From the NCBI RefSeq assembly GCF_000264995.1, contig NW_006767436.1, positions 2,541,519 through 2,605,518 on the forward strand: a stretch of DNA of 64,000 nucleotides, in the 5' to 3' direction. The notes beneath the pieces are model-generated. The model saw only the letters and a list, made by a program, of their open reading frames with translations. It did not search any database and had not been told where the DNA came from. This DNA is from Punctularia strigosozonata HHB-11173 SS5. Lineage: Eukaryota > Basidiomycota > Agaricomycetes > Corticiales > Punctulariaceae. Each line of letters begins with the position of its first letter. The stretch's first letter is position 1. Both the position numbers and the translations under genes were made by a program. Positions 1-12,000 of this stretch are shown in pieces.

Positions 1-237
1 ACCGTACTGCTCAAATAATTTGTCCACGACGAAGCATTGACGGAGGCGGACAACGTGCGTCAATAGCCAGAAGTCGGAGACCGCGGCATACCAAGGACCA
101 GGGATGAAACGAAGGGGAGAGTACGCGAGGCGATAGACGATCTTGACGATAATGAGGAAAGCCGAGAGGGCGAGAGCGATAGCTGTGATGTTCGACGGTG
201 ACCAAGGAGAGTGGAGGGGTGAGAAGTAAGAAATCAT
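1..237 (-). CDS. Cytochrome P450, N-terminal exon (partial)
   Basis: Reading leftward from an ATG at 237, the first 79 codons stay open to the window edge, so only the start of the gene is present. Residues about 17-36 form a single hydrophobic membrane anchor. A basic stretch and the proline hinge PLRFIPGPWYAAVS follow, and then an aromatic-rich segment ending LFEQYG. This order is the standard N-terminus of microsomal class II P450s, which sit in the ER membrane and take electrons from P450 reductase. The I-helix, ExxR and haem-Cys motifs lie outside the window, so neither the CYP family nor the substrate can be named. The start is set by the only ATG that precedes the anchor in frame. The gene is divergent from the auxilin-like gene to its right. 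Confidence 0.82.
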   Translation of the reverse strand, partial: MISYFSPLHSPWSPSNITAIALALSAFLIIVKIVYRLAYSPLRFIPGPWYAAVSDFWLLTHVVRLRQCFVVDKLFEQYG

Positions 238-1453
238 GTCGCGAATATTGTGGTGGTAAGAACACGCCGACGCCGGCGCGTGGAGGGATCCAGGGAGTAG
301 TAGAGTACCGGAGAGGGGACGCAACGCTGGATGAACAGGACGGCGCTCCGGGTTCTTATTCGAACACTGACGAAGCCAAGCATGTCACGGAAACTGGACG
401 CTTTCGGGCATTACAACTGCCACGCTGTTGTCCGATGTCTTTTGGACGTGAACATCGTAAACCAATACGCCACAGACGTCGGTTACCTCCGCGGCAGAAA
501 GGATCCAAACCATTTCAGTTCTCGGGCGGCTGAAGGTTGACTCCGCACAGGCTATGTTCCACATGATACCGAGGCACGAAGGGGTTCGGGCTATGGAATG
601 TAGCCGCTGGCATGGGAGCGTCGTGCCCGACCACGTCCCCATGTCCCTGATGCTTGGCGATAACAGACGTGTCTGGCTGTAACACATCCTAAGAGAGGTA
701 TCAGAACAGTGGCGCTCCCATGGCATAGAAACCTCGTAAGGAAGCGATACATACTCCTACAACACGCCAGCCCGCGTGCATCGGCGGAAAACCTGAACGT
801 CGTCATCGTGACAACATGAGCTTGCGGTTGTTGACATAGATGACAAGTTTGTCTCTGTCGAACATGTATGTTGAGTCACCTCATGACAGAGCTTTCACAA
901 TCATGCTATGTTCAGACCAAATGCGAAGAGGCTGCTCGAACTTCATGTTCTAAGCTTGGAAATGATGCGGAGCACATCCGTAAACAACGACGATCAATAA
1001 GATCACAGCGAGCAAGCCACCCCAGCATTCTAATGTGTATGCGTTTCATCGAGACACGCACATGTGGAACAGCCACGAGCTCTACTCGCAGGGTATCGTT
1101 CATCGTCGAGGCCAACACATACACGGGCTAAGGTTCCGTTCGACGGTTGCCAAAGCGCCTACACTCATTCCTATCTCATCGAAGAAACCCGCGGGAAGGA
1201 TCGCATTAGGAGGCTTCAGCTGGCGCCAACACTAACGGAACAGAGGAGCAACGGGCCGTCGGTGGTTCGTCGTCGAGGAGAGGAAAAGAGACGGGATGAA
1301 GTAAGGCCTCTTGCGGGATTCCCACGATCAGTCCGGTCACTGAGCTCGTCTCGGGGCACTCATAGGGAGCGGAAGGGCAGGACTGTGTCGCGTTTCTGTG
1401 TCTAATCCTCTGATAACTCTAGCTGGTCTGGATTGTGTTCTGCGATAATACCC
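238..1453. other. Intergenic, divergent promoter region
   Basis: This 1.2 kb lies between two divergently transcribed genes, the P450 and the auxilin-like gene. I see no conserved reading frame with splice sites, no tRNA and no repeat. It presumably carries both promoters. No clear TATA box was assigned. Confidence 0.5.
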
Positions 1454-4378
1454 ATGTCTGACTCCTTTGCCGATCTCTGGAATGCGACCGCTCCCGTCAA
1501 GCCCGCCGCAGCACCTCCTCGTACCCTTGGTTCCTCCCCATCTCCAGCCAACGGCCGGTCACCCCCTCCAAAGACCGACGTCTTTGCCGCCTTAGCCGGC
1601 TCGCGACCGATCACGCCGGCCCAGTCTCAGGCCCGCAACAATGCTGCCAAACCGCCCCAGCAGGGCACGACCAAACCTATCAGCACGTCCAGGTCTGGCG
1701 ATGCTTTCGGCGACCTCTTCCAATCAACCTTGGGTTCCGGCCCGGGAGGTGCAGGGAACCCGAACATGACAATCGCTGAGCGCGCTGCGAAGGCGGAGCA
1801 GGATAGATTGAGGCAGCTAACGCAGCAACAAGAGGCGAGGAAGGCGAACGCACAGACATGGGCAGGCTTGGATAGTCTCGGCATGAGCTCAGCTTCGTCC
1901 TCAATACGCGCGCAGATCCCGACTCAATCCGTCCCGCCGGCGGAGGATGACGATTGGTTGTTTGGGTCGACGTCGACGTCAAACACCACCAACGCGTACG
2001 CCGCCAAGTCCGCTCCTGAAGCAGCTGCCGAAGACTGGGGTCTCGACGACGCATTCACCTCCTCCGTCCCCGCTCGTCCTAAACCAGTCAAAGCAAACGC
2101 AGCCCCTGCCACATCCTCCAGCTCTTCCCAACTCCAATCTATATGGAGCCTTGAAGACGATCATCCTGCTGCATCCTCATCGTCCCATGTACCACGAGCA
2201 CGCGTACGTTCCGACTCCCCGAGCAATGACTTCGATTTCGGAAGTCGCGAGGACCGACTACTCGGGCACGAGTCGGATGATGACGATCATGGAGATGATC
2301 TTCTGGGCTTCGGCAAACCTGCTGGCAGTCGTCCGCGGCGAGGGCAGGCAAGTGTTCAGAACATCCCTCGGCGTCTGCTTTTTAGCTGATTGACTCTGCT
2401 CTTAGGCTCCCGCTCGACAGTCGGCCTCTCCCGCGCTTGATTCGCGGCCCGCTCCATCGTCCCGGGCAGCGTCGCCGCCGCCCCATCTCGTTGGGCAATT
2501 GGTCGAAATGGGCTTCGCACCGCAGCAAGCGCGCAGCGCCCTGATTGCGACCGCCACGGATAGCGGCTTCAATGTCCAGACGGCGGCCGAGAGCCTGCTC
2601 TCCTTTGACGACGACGACCAGCCCTCCGGACAGTCTGCCCTCGATGCTCGACCTCGGCCTCCCGTAACGTCCGGAGATAGCAACAGGGCCCGGCCCCTCC
2701 GAGCTGAGAACCGGCGCCAAAGTCCCGCAGGTGCTGGCGAGGAGCCTGATAGCGGCGAGTTCCTTGCACAGGCGAGCAAGATTGGTTTCAGCATGTTTAG
2801 CAAGGCGAACGCGCTGTTGAAGGAGGGTCGGGAACGTGCACAGAAGGCCTACGAAGAAGCGGCGAAGGCTTATGAGGAGAGCAAAGCCGCGAGGGGTGGA
2901 GCGGGGAGGAGCGGCACACCGGCTTCTACTCGCACAGACGGAAGACCGAAATGGATGCAAGACGCAGCTGAGAGGGAGGTTCGAGAAGGAGAAGATGAAT
3001 GGGGCTTACCTACTAGCTCGAGCAAGGATCGTGTCGCAGGCGAGGCGCAGCGCGACCAGGGCCGACGAAAACCTCAACCGGCACAGGAAATTGAGCGCAA
3101 ACCAGAGGTCAAGACGGATGACTTGCTGTCCTCCGATGCACCTACGGCATATGTCTCGCCTTTCCGACACCGCTCACGGCCCAAGCAACCCGCTCAAGTA
3201 GCAACTCCGCCTCAAGCTTCTCCTCCGACTACCCAACCATTGCGTCGATCGGCACCGCCGACACCCTTACAAGCACGCAACTTCCCTACCGCATCATCCT
3301 CCGCAATCTCCACCGCCGTTCGCCATAAGGACGTGGGTGCGTCGAAGTTCAAGCTTGGTCAATACGCAGATGCCGTCGATGCGTACACCCGCGGCATCGA
3401 TGCACTGCCGTCAGGACATATTCTCCTCGTTCAGCTGCTGAACAACCGCGCCCTCGCTCGGATTAAGGTCGGTGACGGCAAAGCGGCTGCAGACGACTGC
3501 ACTGCGGTGCTCACCATGCTCAATGGCTGGGATCCCAGCCGCGAAGAACGGATCGTGAAGCTCACAATCCAGTCATCCAACTCCAGCAATCCCGCGAGCA
3601 ATGCTTCCGGGTTTGACGCCCTGGATGCGCTTAATGGTGGCCTGGAAGCATCCAACAGTTCGCTAGCAAAAGGAGGTACCCGTAATATTGAGATCGACCT
3701 TGCGGATGGGATAGCGAAGGCGCTTAGACGTCGCGCCGAAGCTTACGAGGCGTTGGAGCGTTGGTCACAGGCGCGTGAAGATTGGGAGAAGCTCGCCGGA
3801 ACGGGCTGGGTTCCGTCCAACACGAGGTCGGAGGCCTTACGCGGTATTGGTAGATGCAAACGCGGCGAGGCGCCGCCAGAGGCTTCCTCGTCCAAGGCCG
3901 CGCCGAAGAGTAAGCCCGCTCCGAAGCCTGCCCGGCCTTCGCCCAGACGGGGCCCTACCCCCCCTTCGGCCGCTCTTCAACGCCTCCAGGCTTCCAACGC
4001 CGCGCAGGATGCGGAGGAGAATCAGCGCGCGGAGCTGAAGGACACTGTGGACGCGCGGCTGCTCGCGTGGAAGAGTGGAAAGGAGACCAATTTGCGGGCG
4101 CTCATCGCGAGTCTCGATATGGTACTTTGGCCCGAGCTCGGATGGCAGAAGGTTGGTATGCATGAGCTCGTGAGCCCTGGTCAGGTCAAAGTGCGATATG
4201 TTAAGGCGATCGCAAAGGTGCATCCGGATAAGGTTTGGGTTACCTTGCTCGTCCCATTTGCCCATGCTGACAGAATGACACATAGTTAAACGTCAACAAC
4301 ACGACTTTGGAGCAGAGGATGATAGCAAATGGTGTATTCGGGGCTCTGAATGAAGCATGGCTTGCCTTCAAGCAATAG
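1454..4378 (+). CDS. SWA2: Auxilin-like J-domain cochaperone (Swa2 type)
   Basis: Three exons (1454-2347, 2406-4232, 4286-4378) give 937 aa. The order is a low-complexity N-terminus with acidic/aromatic clathrin-adaptor-like motifs (for example DDWLFG), a UBA domain at about 326-372 (LVEMGFAPQQARSAL), TPR repeats at about 600-745, and a C-terminal J domain with HPD at about 904-906 followed by the usual final helix ending NEAWLAFKQ. UBA-TPR-J is the architecture of fungal auxilin Swa2, which recruits Hsp70 to strip clathrin from vesicles. The first intron (2348-2405) must start with GC: the only frame-preserving donor is AG|GCAAGT. The next intron (4233-4285) falls just after the HPD lysine, so the J domain is joined by splicing. 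The start is the ATG before SDSFADLW; an ATG 21 nt upstream is in frame but fits less well. Confidence 0.93.
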
Positions 4379-4848
4379 CCGGCGACGAACAAAGATGCGG
4401 CAGTAGCAAATTGGTTGTAGCTCATTGTCCTCTAGAACGGTGATTTATGGAACGTTCACGCCGCAAACATAATCACGCCGTGGCAGGGCTTGATTATGTA
4501 GGAAGACGATTCATATTTTGAACGACATCTCTGAAAGTGATTGCCACGTGGCAAAAATGGCGAAGTCCCCCAGTCCACCGAGCTTGCGGATGCGCAACAG
4601 GATAGTGCTGGACCATATGCATCCATCTCATATGTCATACTTATTACCTGCCAGGCCTTCGTCTCTCTAGAGCTCACGCATCGTGCTCATAATATGTGAC
4701 ATGGGAACAGCTTACAAATGACGTACGCAACCTACAAGCCTTATCAGTTCTACATACCGCCAGCTTTCCGTCGAACTCCCCTTTCGTCGCATTCTTGTTC
4801 ATATCGTCAGCATCGAGCGAAATACTATCCCAACATACTTACCTCGCC
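4379..4848. other. Intergenic
   Basis: This 470 bp lies between two plus-strand genes. It should hold the 3' end of the auxilin transcript and the promoter of the first methyltransferase. No gene, repeat or clear core-promoter motif was recognised. Confidence 0.45.
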
Positions 4849-6089
4849 ATGGCCGATGTCCAGATCACCCGGGAAGTACGCCCAGAAAAAGACGTCATCC
4901 CTGAACTCGACACTTCGCGTCTGCAACTTTCGGACACCGAGTGGCAGTTCTTGTACTCAGCGATCCCTGGTGATCAAGATGAAATCAAGTGGAAGATACT
5001 AGAGATCCAACGAGAGTGCGTTATTTGAGCTGATTCCCTAGCTCGCTATTCCGAGCTTGCTTTTGTCCAGGGCATAGTGAGGGCGTTAACGTTAGAAGCC
5101 TCGCAGCATTTTCGCGCTGATCGATATGATTGATGAAGCTCGCAATGGCCATATCCCTGCATACATGGCTTTCACTTTGTGTGTTTGATGATGCGGCGGA
5201 ATGAAATATATCCCCGCGTCATCGAAGCGGCAAAGGGAGGTGACACCATATTCCTGGACATCGGATGCATGAGTGCGTCTTTGTGATTGTAACTTCCTTG
5301 AGATCATGCTGACGCACATTACAGTGGGAAGCGACGTAAGATGTCTTGTGCAGGACGGATATCCCGCCTCGAATGTGCTGGCCACGGACCTGCACCAGGA
5401 GTATATCAATCTCGGTCACAAGTTGTATGAAGATGCGAACTCGTGTAACATCCGCTTCTTCGCTTCCGATATCCTGGAGCTCTCATTGGATTCGCCCTCG
5501 CTAACATCGGCCGTCGCCTTATCTGATGTAACAAACCTCGCCCAACTACGCAACAGGCTGGTGCACGTTTATACCGGCGCACTCTTCCATTTGGTAGGGG
5601 GACAGATCTTATCTGTTTATGAACATATATACATACTGATTATGGATACTACGACAGTTTGACGAACCTACGCAATATGCTATGGCATTGCGAGTTGCGC
5701 TGCTCTTAAAGAGAGATACTGGAGCTATAATCTTCGGAAGACATCAAGGACGTGAAGAGGAAGGTCTGATACCCGGTGCGCTTGACGATGATGTTCAACG
5801 GTGATTGCACGCGCTCATGTAGTTCGCATAGATCATATGAGCAGGTATGTACTTGAAACGTCATGTTCTTCGAGCCCTCCTCTCAGTAGTATGCAGAGTG
5901 CGCTACGGGCACTCCCCTGAGTCGTGGAAGAAGTTGTGGAAACGGGTCTTTGGGAATCTGGAAGGCGAAGACTTTGCACAGAACCGAGTGGAGGTGAATG
6001 CACAATTAAGCCAGTCTTTAGCAATCGCAGCACGAGGAGGAGAACAACGTATTCATCATATGATGTACTGGAGCGTATTGATTAAATAG
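4849..6089 (+). CDS. AusD-type SAM-dependent methyltransferase, copy 1
   Basis: Five exons (4849-5015, 5139-5272, 5325-5593, 5658-5800, 5897-6089) encode 301 aa. After a short charged N-terminus (VIPELDTSRLQLSD) comes YPCIHGFHF, then the SAM-binding motif I FLDIGCMMGSD, GYPASNVLATDLHQEYI, a VYTGALFHL segment, IIFGRHQG and the C-terminal RYGHSPESWKKLW. This series is typical of the AusD/Trt5-like methyltransferases first known from fungal meroterpenoid pathways and abundant in basidiomycetes. The substrate is unknown. No polyketide synthase or terpene cyclase lies nearby, so a pathway role is inference only. Exons 2 and 3 have exactly the same lengths (134 and 269 nt) as those of the paralogue at 14889-16073, which shows recent common origin. 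The first intron (123 nt) is longer than most here. Confidence 0.9.
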
Positions 6090-6216
6090 GCAATGAGTAT
6101 ATAACGGAGTTTTTTTATTGTGCTCTGTATCCGCTCGCGAATGTAAGCGCCATGGGTTTGATGTGCTGTCTTCTAACTTATGACGTCACGCAATCGCTAC
6201 TTGCGCAGCTACCGCG

Positions 6217-6954
6217 ATGACCTCCTACCCACCCCCACCCGGATCGCCTCCCGCGCGCACTCAATACCATCCACCTCCTGGTGCGCCGGAGCCGTACACT
6301 CACCAGTATGCCCCTCCCCCTGGATCACCTCCCAGTCGAACAGAAGATATCGATAAAGCGGAGGAAACTCCTACGGAACCTCCCCCGCCTTACTCCAGAA
6401 CGGCGCCAGCGCAAAGCCCTGGGCCTCAGTCAGGGCTTGTGGCATTGTCTGTTTCATTCTCGGCCGTTCTCAAGGATCGTACCGGACCTTTAGACCCCCC
6501 GCCGTCGTGTTTCTCCACGCCGTCCCCGATACGGATCCGATCCCATTCGTTTACTCCGTTCCGCATTCCATCCGTCTCTTCCTCGATCACCGACGGATTC
6601 CAACCGTTGTACGCCCCTGATCAGCTGGGATCGCATGGTATCGGCGAACACGACTGGGCGGAGTTTCTCGTCGGACTCGGCCTAGCTGCCCGCAACGCTG
6701 GCTCGACAAAGGTACCCCTCAGCCTCTCTGGGGTTCGCGGTTTTGCATCCACACTGACCGCGGGGCGCGGATTTGCGGGTCGCCAATATGATCAATCATT
6801 CGTCAAATCACCTCTGGAAGAAACCAAATTATTGCTGGATATCTGGCAGGGAAGTGCCTTTGAGCGTCGCAAGCTCCGTGTCGTACTTCAGCCTCGAGAA
6901 GAAGAAGGCGGTAGCAGAAGAGAAGGTTATGACCTGGTTGTGGAAGCTTTGTAG
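6217..6954 (+). CDS. Proline-rich conserved basidiomycete protein
   Basis: This is a single-exon gene of 245 aa starting 128 bp after the methyltransferase stop. The first 65 residues are disordered and proline-rich, with repeated PPPGSPP-like units and a PPPPYS motif of the kind bound by WW domains. The rest is a compact domain with DGFQPLYAPDQLGSHGIGEHDWAEF and a C-terminal FERRKLRV segment. I recognise this overall layout from uncharacterised Agaricomycete proteins but know no function. There is no signal peptide or membrane segment. The ATG at 6217 is the first in frame and sits in a good context. Confidence 0.78.
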   Translation: MTSYPPPPGSPPARTQYHPPPGAPEPYTHQYAPPPGSPPSRTEDIDKAEETPTEPPPPYSRTAPAQSPGPQSGLVALSVSFSAVLKDRTGPLDPPPSCFSTPSPIRIRSHSFTPFRIPSVSSSITDGFQPLYAPDQLGSHGIGEHDWAEFLVGLGLAARNAGSTKVPLSLSGVRGFASTLTAGRGFAGRQYDQSFVKSPLEETKLLLDIWQGSAFERRKLRVVLQPREEEGGSRREGYDLVVEAL

Positions 6955-7302
6955 GTTAACAACTTCAAGTCGATCCATAACATTCTGACTGTACGGTGCA
7001 TCGCTTGGTTGAACGAGCTGTTTTGTACTATCGGATAATAGACAACGTAAGAAAAGGATGTAGACATATTCATTCAATTGCAAAGCAGATTCACAGATAG
7101 ATGCGAGCAGCAGCTGACAGCATAACGAGAGCAACACAATGCGACGATTAGTACATGAGCGCTGGGAATATCGATGAAGTCCGTGTATTATATCGTGAAT
7201 ACTTTGCTGAGGACCGACGAGAGCTGTTTGCTCTTCACGCCTGTAATATGTTTTGTCCGAGTGAATGACCAGAAAGACACGAGCTGTTCTCAAGCTTGCT
7301 GT
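6955..7302. other. Convergent intergenic region
   Basis: This 348 bp separates the 3' ends of a plus-strand gene and a minus-strand gene. Only 3' untranslated sequence is expected. I see nothing else in it. Confidence 0.45.
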
Positions 7303-8010
7303 CTAAGCAACGGCTACGAGAAAATCGCATTGCCATATATCTTGAGAAACGTAGCGTAGATTCGCAAGGTAAACGTCATCCATTGAGATCGCCGAAGGAC
7401 CAAGTCTCCATTGCTTATTGAAGGGAGTGTCGTACTGGAGCTTCTGAACAGAGGACGCGCTCGTTTTTAATCAGTGCGACATGAATAAATGACGAATGCA
7501 TTCACCTCATAGACCTGGGAGAAGATTTTGGCAATTTGGCGCACTACATCTGCACGAGAAGCAGGCCCACCTGGACCAGAAAGTACGAAAGGCAAGGTGC
7601 GCTCTCCGCTCGTGTATCCAGGCCACTGCATTCGAACCCATATTTTAATAACGAACAGACAATCAACAGGAAAACCGTACCCTGATCCTGAGAGACGCTT
7701 TCTGCGTTCCAGGAGGGAACGCCGGGAGGCCGTAGTTCTGAAGGACGCGAGCAAGTACGGGAACACTGGTGTCAGGCAAAAGTTGGGCAAGCGAAAGTGG
7801 AAGGTAATTGGCGTTGATGGCGTTGAGCGGAATAACCGGAGAAGCGGAGTTCGAACTCGAAGTGGAGGACGACTTAGCCTTCGATTCGGGAGCATCTTGA
7901 GGTACTGGGACAAGACTAAGACCTTGGCCTGAGCTGCCGGCGGGTGTCGTTCCATGGCCGGCTTGCGGGGTGAACTCGGTGTAGATTTGCTGGCGGCCAG
8001 GACCGGACAT
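7303..8010 (-). CDS. Conserved hypothetical protein, 196 aa
   Basis: Three exons (8010-7681, 7625-7506, 7443-7303) with GT-AG introns of 55 and 62 nt give 196 aa. The N-terminus (MSGPGRQQIYTEF) is followed by a serine-rich linker at about 40-60 and a segment NYLPLSLAQLLPDTSVPVL. Exon 2 gives TLPFVLSGPGGPASRADVV, and exon 3 ends with DIWQCDFLVAVA. All three exons keep one frame and the splice sites are canonical, which is the main evidence that the gene is real. I do not recognise the family and see no signal peptide, transmembrane helix or catalytic motif. Convergent with the proline-rich gene. Confidence 0.68.
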
Positions 8011-9091
8011 GTCTACAAGCGCTCGAGGAGGAGTAGAGTATAATAGAGTATACGAGGCTAGGATAGCACCGTAAAACGATTGCAGACGAGAGTACTGGCG
8101 ATTTCGAATGGGTAGCCAGTCCATCTCGACGAGAAACTTATACGCATAGCAAGAAACAGTGGCTTTCCAGACAGTAGAGAGTGCCTCTGAAAGAGATCTA
8201 AAGACCCACAGAGAGAGAGAATGCGTGGCGTCCAGAGTAAGCAGTCGATCATCGAGAGGGCACAGGGCGCAACCGTATCAAGCCTCGTTCCGGGCAAGAG
8301 CCACGTCGTCGCCATAGTTTCATAAGTCATCCGTTGTACGCCATCATCTGTCTTCTACATCGTTTGACGTTGACTTGTCTTTTACAAACAGCGGTTATCA
8401 TGAAAGAGTTCAACATCGGATGTGCAACGCGTCGGAGAAAGGAATGAGAAGCCATGTGTAGCACCGCCACCATGTCCCTCGCGATCTCCGATAGACTTTG
8501 AATTTGATCGGTAATATGATTTTCCTACCCTGAGGGCACATCATCTACGTCTGCGACCGCCAGTACCGTAATCTAGAAGCCACCCTGAAGAGCCGTCTGA
8601 GAACAAGATCGTATATGCGCTACGCAATATGTGCACCGAGACCAGTGTGGGCCAATGTTGAATGTAGTCCGTCTTTGTTCGTCAACTACAGCACTGCAGC
8701 GCATGTTCGCCGCCCACGAAGGGGTGAAAGAATGCCAGCATGCGGTTGCATCGTGGGTTTTGGCTTTTTATGTTCCAGTCTCTCCCGGTGGGCGTACTGG
8801 AGGCGGGGAATACATTGTCCCTCTATCCCCCTTTGAATAGCTGTGCACGATTGTCTGCGTCCTCAGCCCCTTCGTGAAGCGCGCCTCGAATACGAAGCGG
8901 TAGATGATAGGCATTCGAGCGTATGTGCATGAAGGTTCGTCAATGTGGTCATCCGAATGTCGTATTGGACATTTAATCGTACAGACATCCCACCAAAGGG
9001 GTCAATACAAAGCTCTGCAGCGTTTTCAGACCTTTATCATACATCCCGATACCTCAAAGCCTACGAGCACGACGACGAAGAAGAGGATCCA
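8011..9091. other. Intergenic
   Basis: About 1.1 kb between the start of the 196-aa gene and the 3' end of the alcohol oxidase gene, both on the minus strand. Several short open frames occur, but none has family-like composition or splice support. No repeat or RNA gene was seen. Confidence 0.4.
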
Positions 9092-12000
9092 TCAGCGGAC
9101 TTGAGTAGACGCGACACCCTTCGGAGCCGGTGCGTGAGGGACAGGTGCGTGAGGAACCTTGATTTGCAAGCCTATAACAACCCTTAGCCGGGTGATCTTC
9201 ATATCGCAAGAGGTGGCGGTACGAACCGAGGTCTTCTGCCAGTATGTCGGCGCCTTTCTCCCCTACCAGCAAGGCAGAAGAGTAGGTGTTGGTTCCCAGG
9301 TTATCGGGGCAGATACTCAAGTCGATGCACTTGAGGTTCTCGGTGCCTGGAAGGATATTGTTCAGCAAACCTATATATGACGACCAGGTTCCAGCGCACC
9401 GTAGACGTTGAGACGGTGGTCAACGACACCACCTTTCTCGCGAGGCTTCATGGCTTTCGTTAAGAGGATCAGTATTCTACACTCCCAAGAACATGCAATG
9501 GAGACATACCACAGGTGCCCAAGCTGTGCCACGTCGTCTCGACGTGATCTGCAATCCAGTCGTCGATGGCAGCGTCGTCCTCTTTGGTATATTTGATGTC
9601 GTTGTGAACCTTCGAAGCGTCGTACGGATCGCTCGGCCTAAGCATATCGATATGAGCAATGAAGATGTTATGCGTCACCTTTCTTGATCTACCTGTGCCA
9701 CGTTCCCATGTGGATCCCGACAGTCAAACCCTCGGGGTAAATCTCTTTCGCAGTCTGAATGTCGATGTCCCTCGTTGCGGCGGGTGACGCAGGGTGGAAG
9801 TGAGGGTGGTGCGAAGACAATTCGCCGCGGAAGGCTGATGGATAAATGTCAAGCGCGTCCTTTTGGTCGACCATACAGCATACCATCCATCCGGCGAGCC
9901 ACCTCCCTCGTCTTCTTGTAGCTCCACCGAATCGGGGCGAAGTCAGCCTTGTTGTTCATGAAACCACTGTCGAAGTTCGGCTCCTTGTACGGGTTCGGGG
10001 AGGAGATGTGGATCTAGATCGGACGGAATCTGAGAACAGTGGCAGTACGATCGATGGCGTCCTTACCTTTCCGCGGCTAGCCGGGTATTCCTAATGTTGT
10101 GGAGAGGTGAGCTCATGATTTGGGTTGGTGCTTACGCATAGCTTACCAAGTACTGGAACCTGCAACACGTGCATAAGACTCAATCCGGAACGCAGATATC
10201 GAAACGTACATAGTCATGTATTTCCCGGGAGGAAGAAGGGTGTGGTCGGCGTAGGCTAATGGGGCATGTCAGCAAGCAGGCCGAAGGGGATTTGGCAGAC
10301 GTACCGCCGGCGACGATGGAGCCAAACCTGGAAACGTAGGATCAGTCTATGCTCGTGATTCGGGTCCGGGATGACGTACATGACAGGCTTGTCAGGCTTG
10401 TCCTTGAAGTAGCGGTCCCAAAGCTCATTGAATTCCGGCCCCATCTCCTTGAGCTCCGCCTCAGTCGGCCGGATCTAGAGAACGGGCATCAGTTTATGAC
10501 AGATCAGCAATACATGCTCACGCGCCTTGAACCCAGCATCGATCGCATTCGAGGACAGCCTCGCCTTCTCGGGGCTTGTCTCCCACTCGGCGAAGAGCTA
10601 CGAACAACTTCATGTTAGCCGAGGGAATTGAGGAGAAAATTTGACCTTGCCTCTCTCTGGACCTCTTTGACACCACGTAAGAAATCGTCAGTAGTCATGC
10701 TCTCGTTGGATACGCGGTAAACTGGAAGTCATCATGAGATCCGCTGTGAGAACTCGGACTATTCCAGAGACATACGAGAAAGGGTCGTGTAGTGGTCCTG
10801 ATATTCCTCGCTGTAACAGAGGTCAGAATCATCCCGATGCTAGCCCAGAAAGACAGCGTACCCGACACCTGGAAGGTCGCTGACAACGGGAATGCCCAGC
10901 TCCTGCAGCATACGGGAGTTGCCGACGCCAGACCGCTCCAATATCTGGGGGGTTCCAAGAGTCCCAGAGCTCAACACGACGTAGCGGCGAGCGCGAACCT
11001 GGATGACAGCGTCAGCTCTGCGTCGATGTCCTGATCATCAGAACGCTTACAATAGTCTCCTCGACGGCGCCACCGCTGACCCTAGGCCGAGAAGGAACGT
11101 ATGCTACGCCAACGGCCTTGTTGCCCTCGAAGATAACTCGAGACACCCTAGCATTGCAGCGCAGGTACAGGTTGGTCTGAACGTCCATGACGCTGTGGAC
11201 GTAGGCTGCACGGGAAGCACTGAGATCAGTGTATCAAAAGTAGATTTGAATCACTATACCTGTAGCGGCATCACTCCGCCGTCCAGTCTCACGGTCTGCA
11301 ATCTGGCGTGAACATAAACCTTGGGGGAGGACGTGCAGGCGTACTGATATATTTGGCCCAAATTTCCGCGCCATGAGCAGTTTCGAGATCTTGGATGTCG
11401 TCTAGCATAGATTCATGGCATTAAAGTCATGAGCTATATTGGATGGAAGAATTTCGCGTACCACTGTACGGAACTCCGATAGCATGCGCAGCGCGCAAGA
11501 AGTCCTGAGCCAAGGGCCTCACCTGTCCACCATTGCTGATAGCGATGGGCCCGTTGTAACCTGATGACCGTAATCACGTAATCAGTTTCTGCGCGATGTG
11601 TTTGTCCACGACAGCTGTTCACCGTGGGTGTCGTTGTTCGCCGGCTTCTGGTAATTCTCAAGCTGGAGAGCGCGGATATGTTGAGACCGTGTTGAGTGAC
11701 AGAGATATATGTGCGTACGCGTTTCATGAGAGGAAGGAGGTCCTTGGCAGCCCATCCTTCAGCGTTGAAATCATCTACACAGAGGCGTGTCAGGGGTATG
11801 TAATATGGTGTGTGTGTGAGTTGTGGACCTACCCCAATCGGAGGCGGAAGCCTAGCGCCAGCCATTATTTTAGTCATTGTTGACGTTTAAAAAATAGTGC
11901 ATCATACCCTAGTGTACATCTGATGCGCCGTCGATCAATACGTCCGAACGATTCGGTCGAGGATATAAGACTGACCTGGAAATTTATGCTGGAATGAAGC

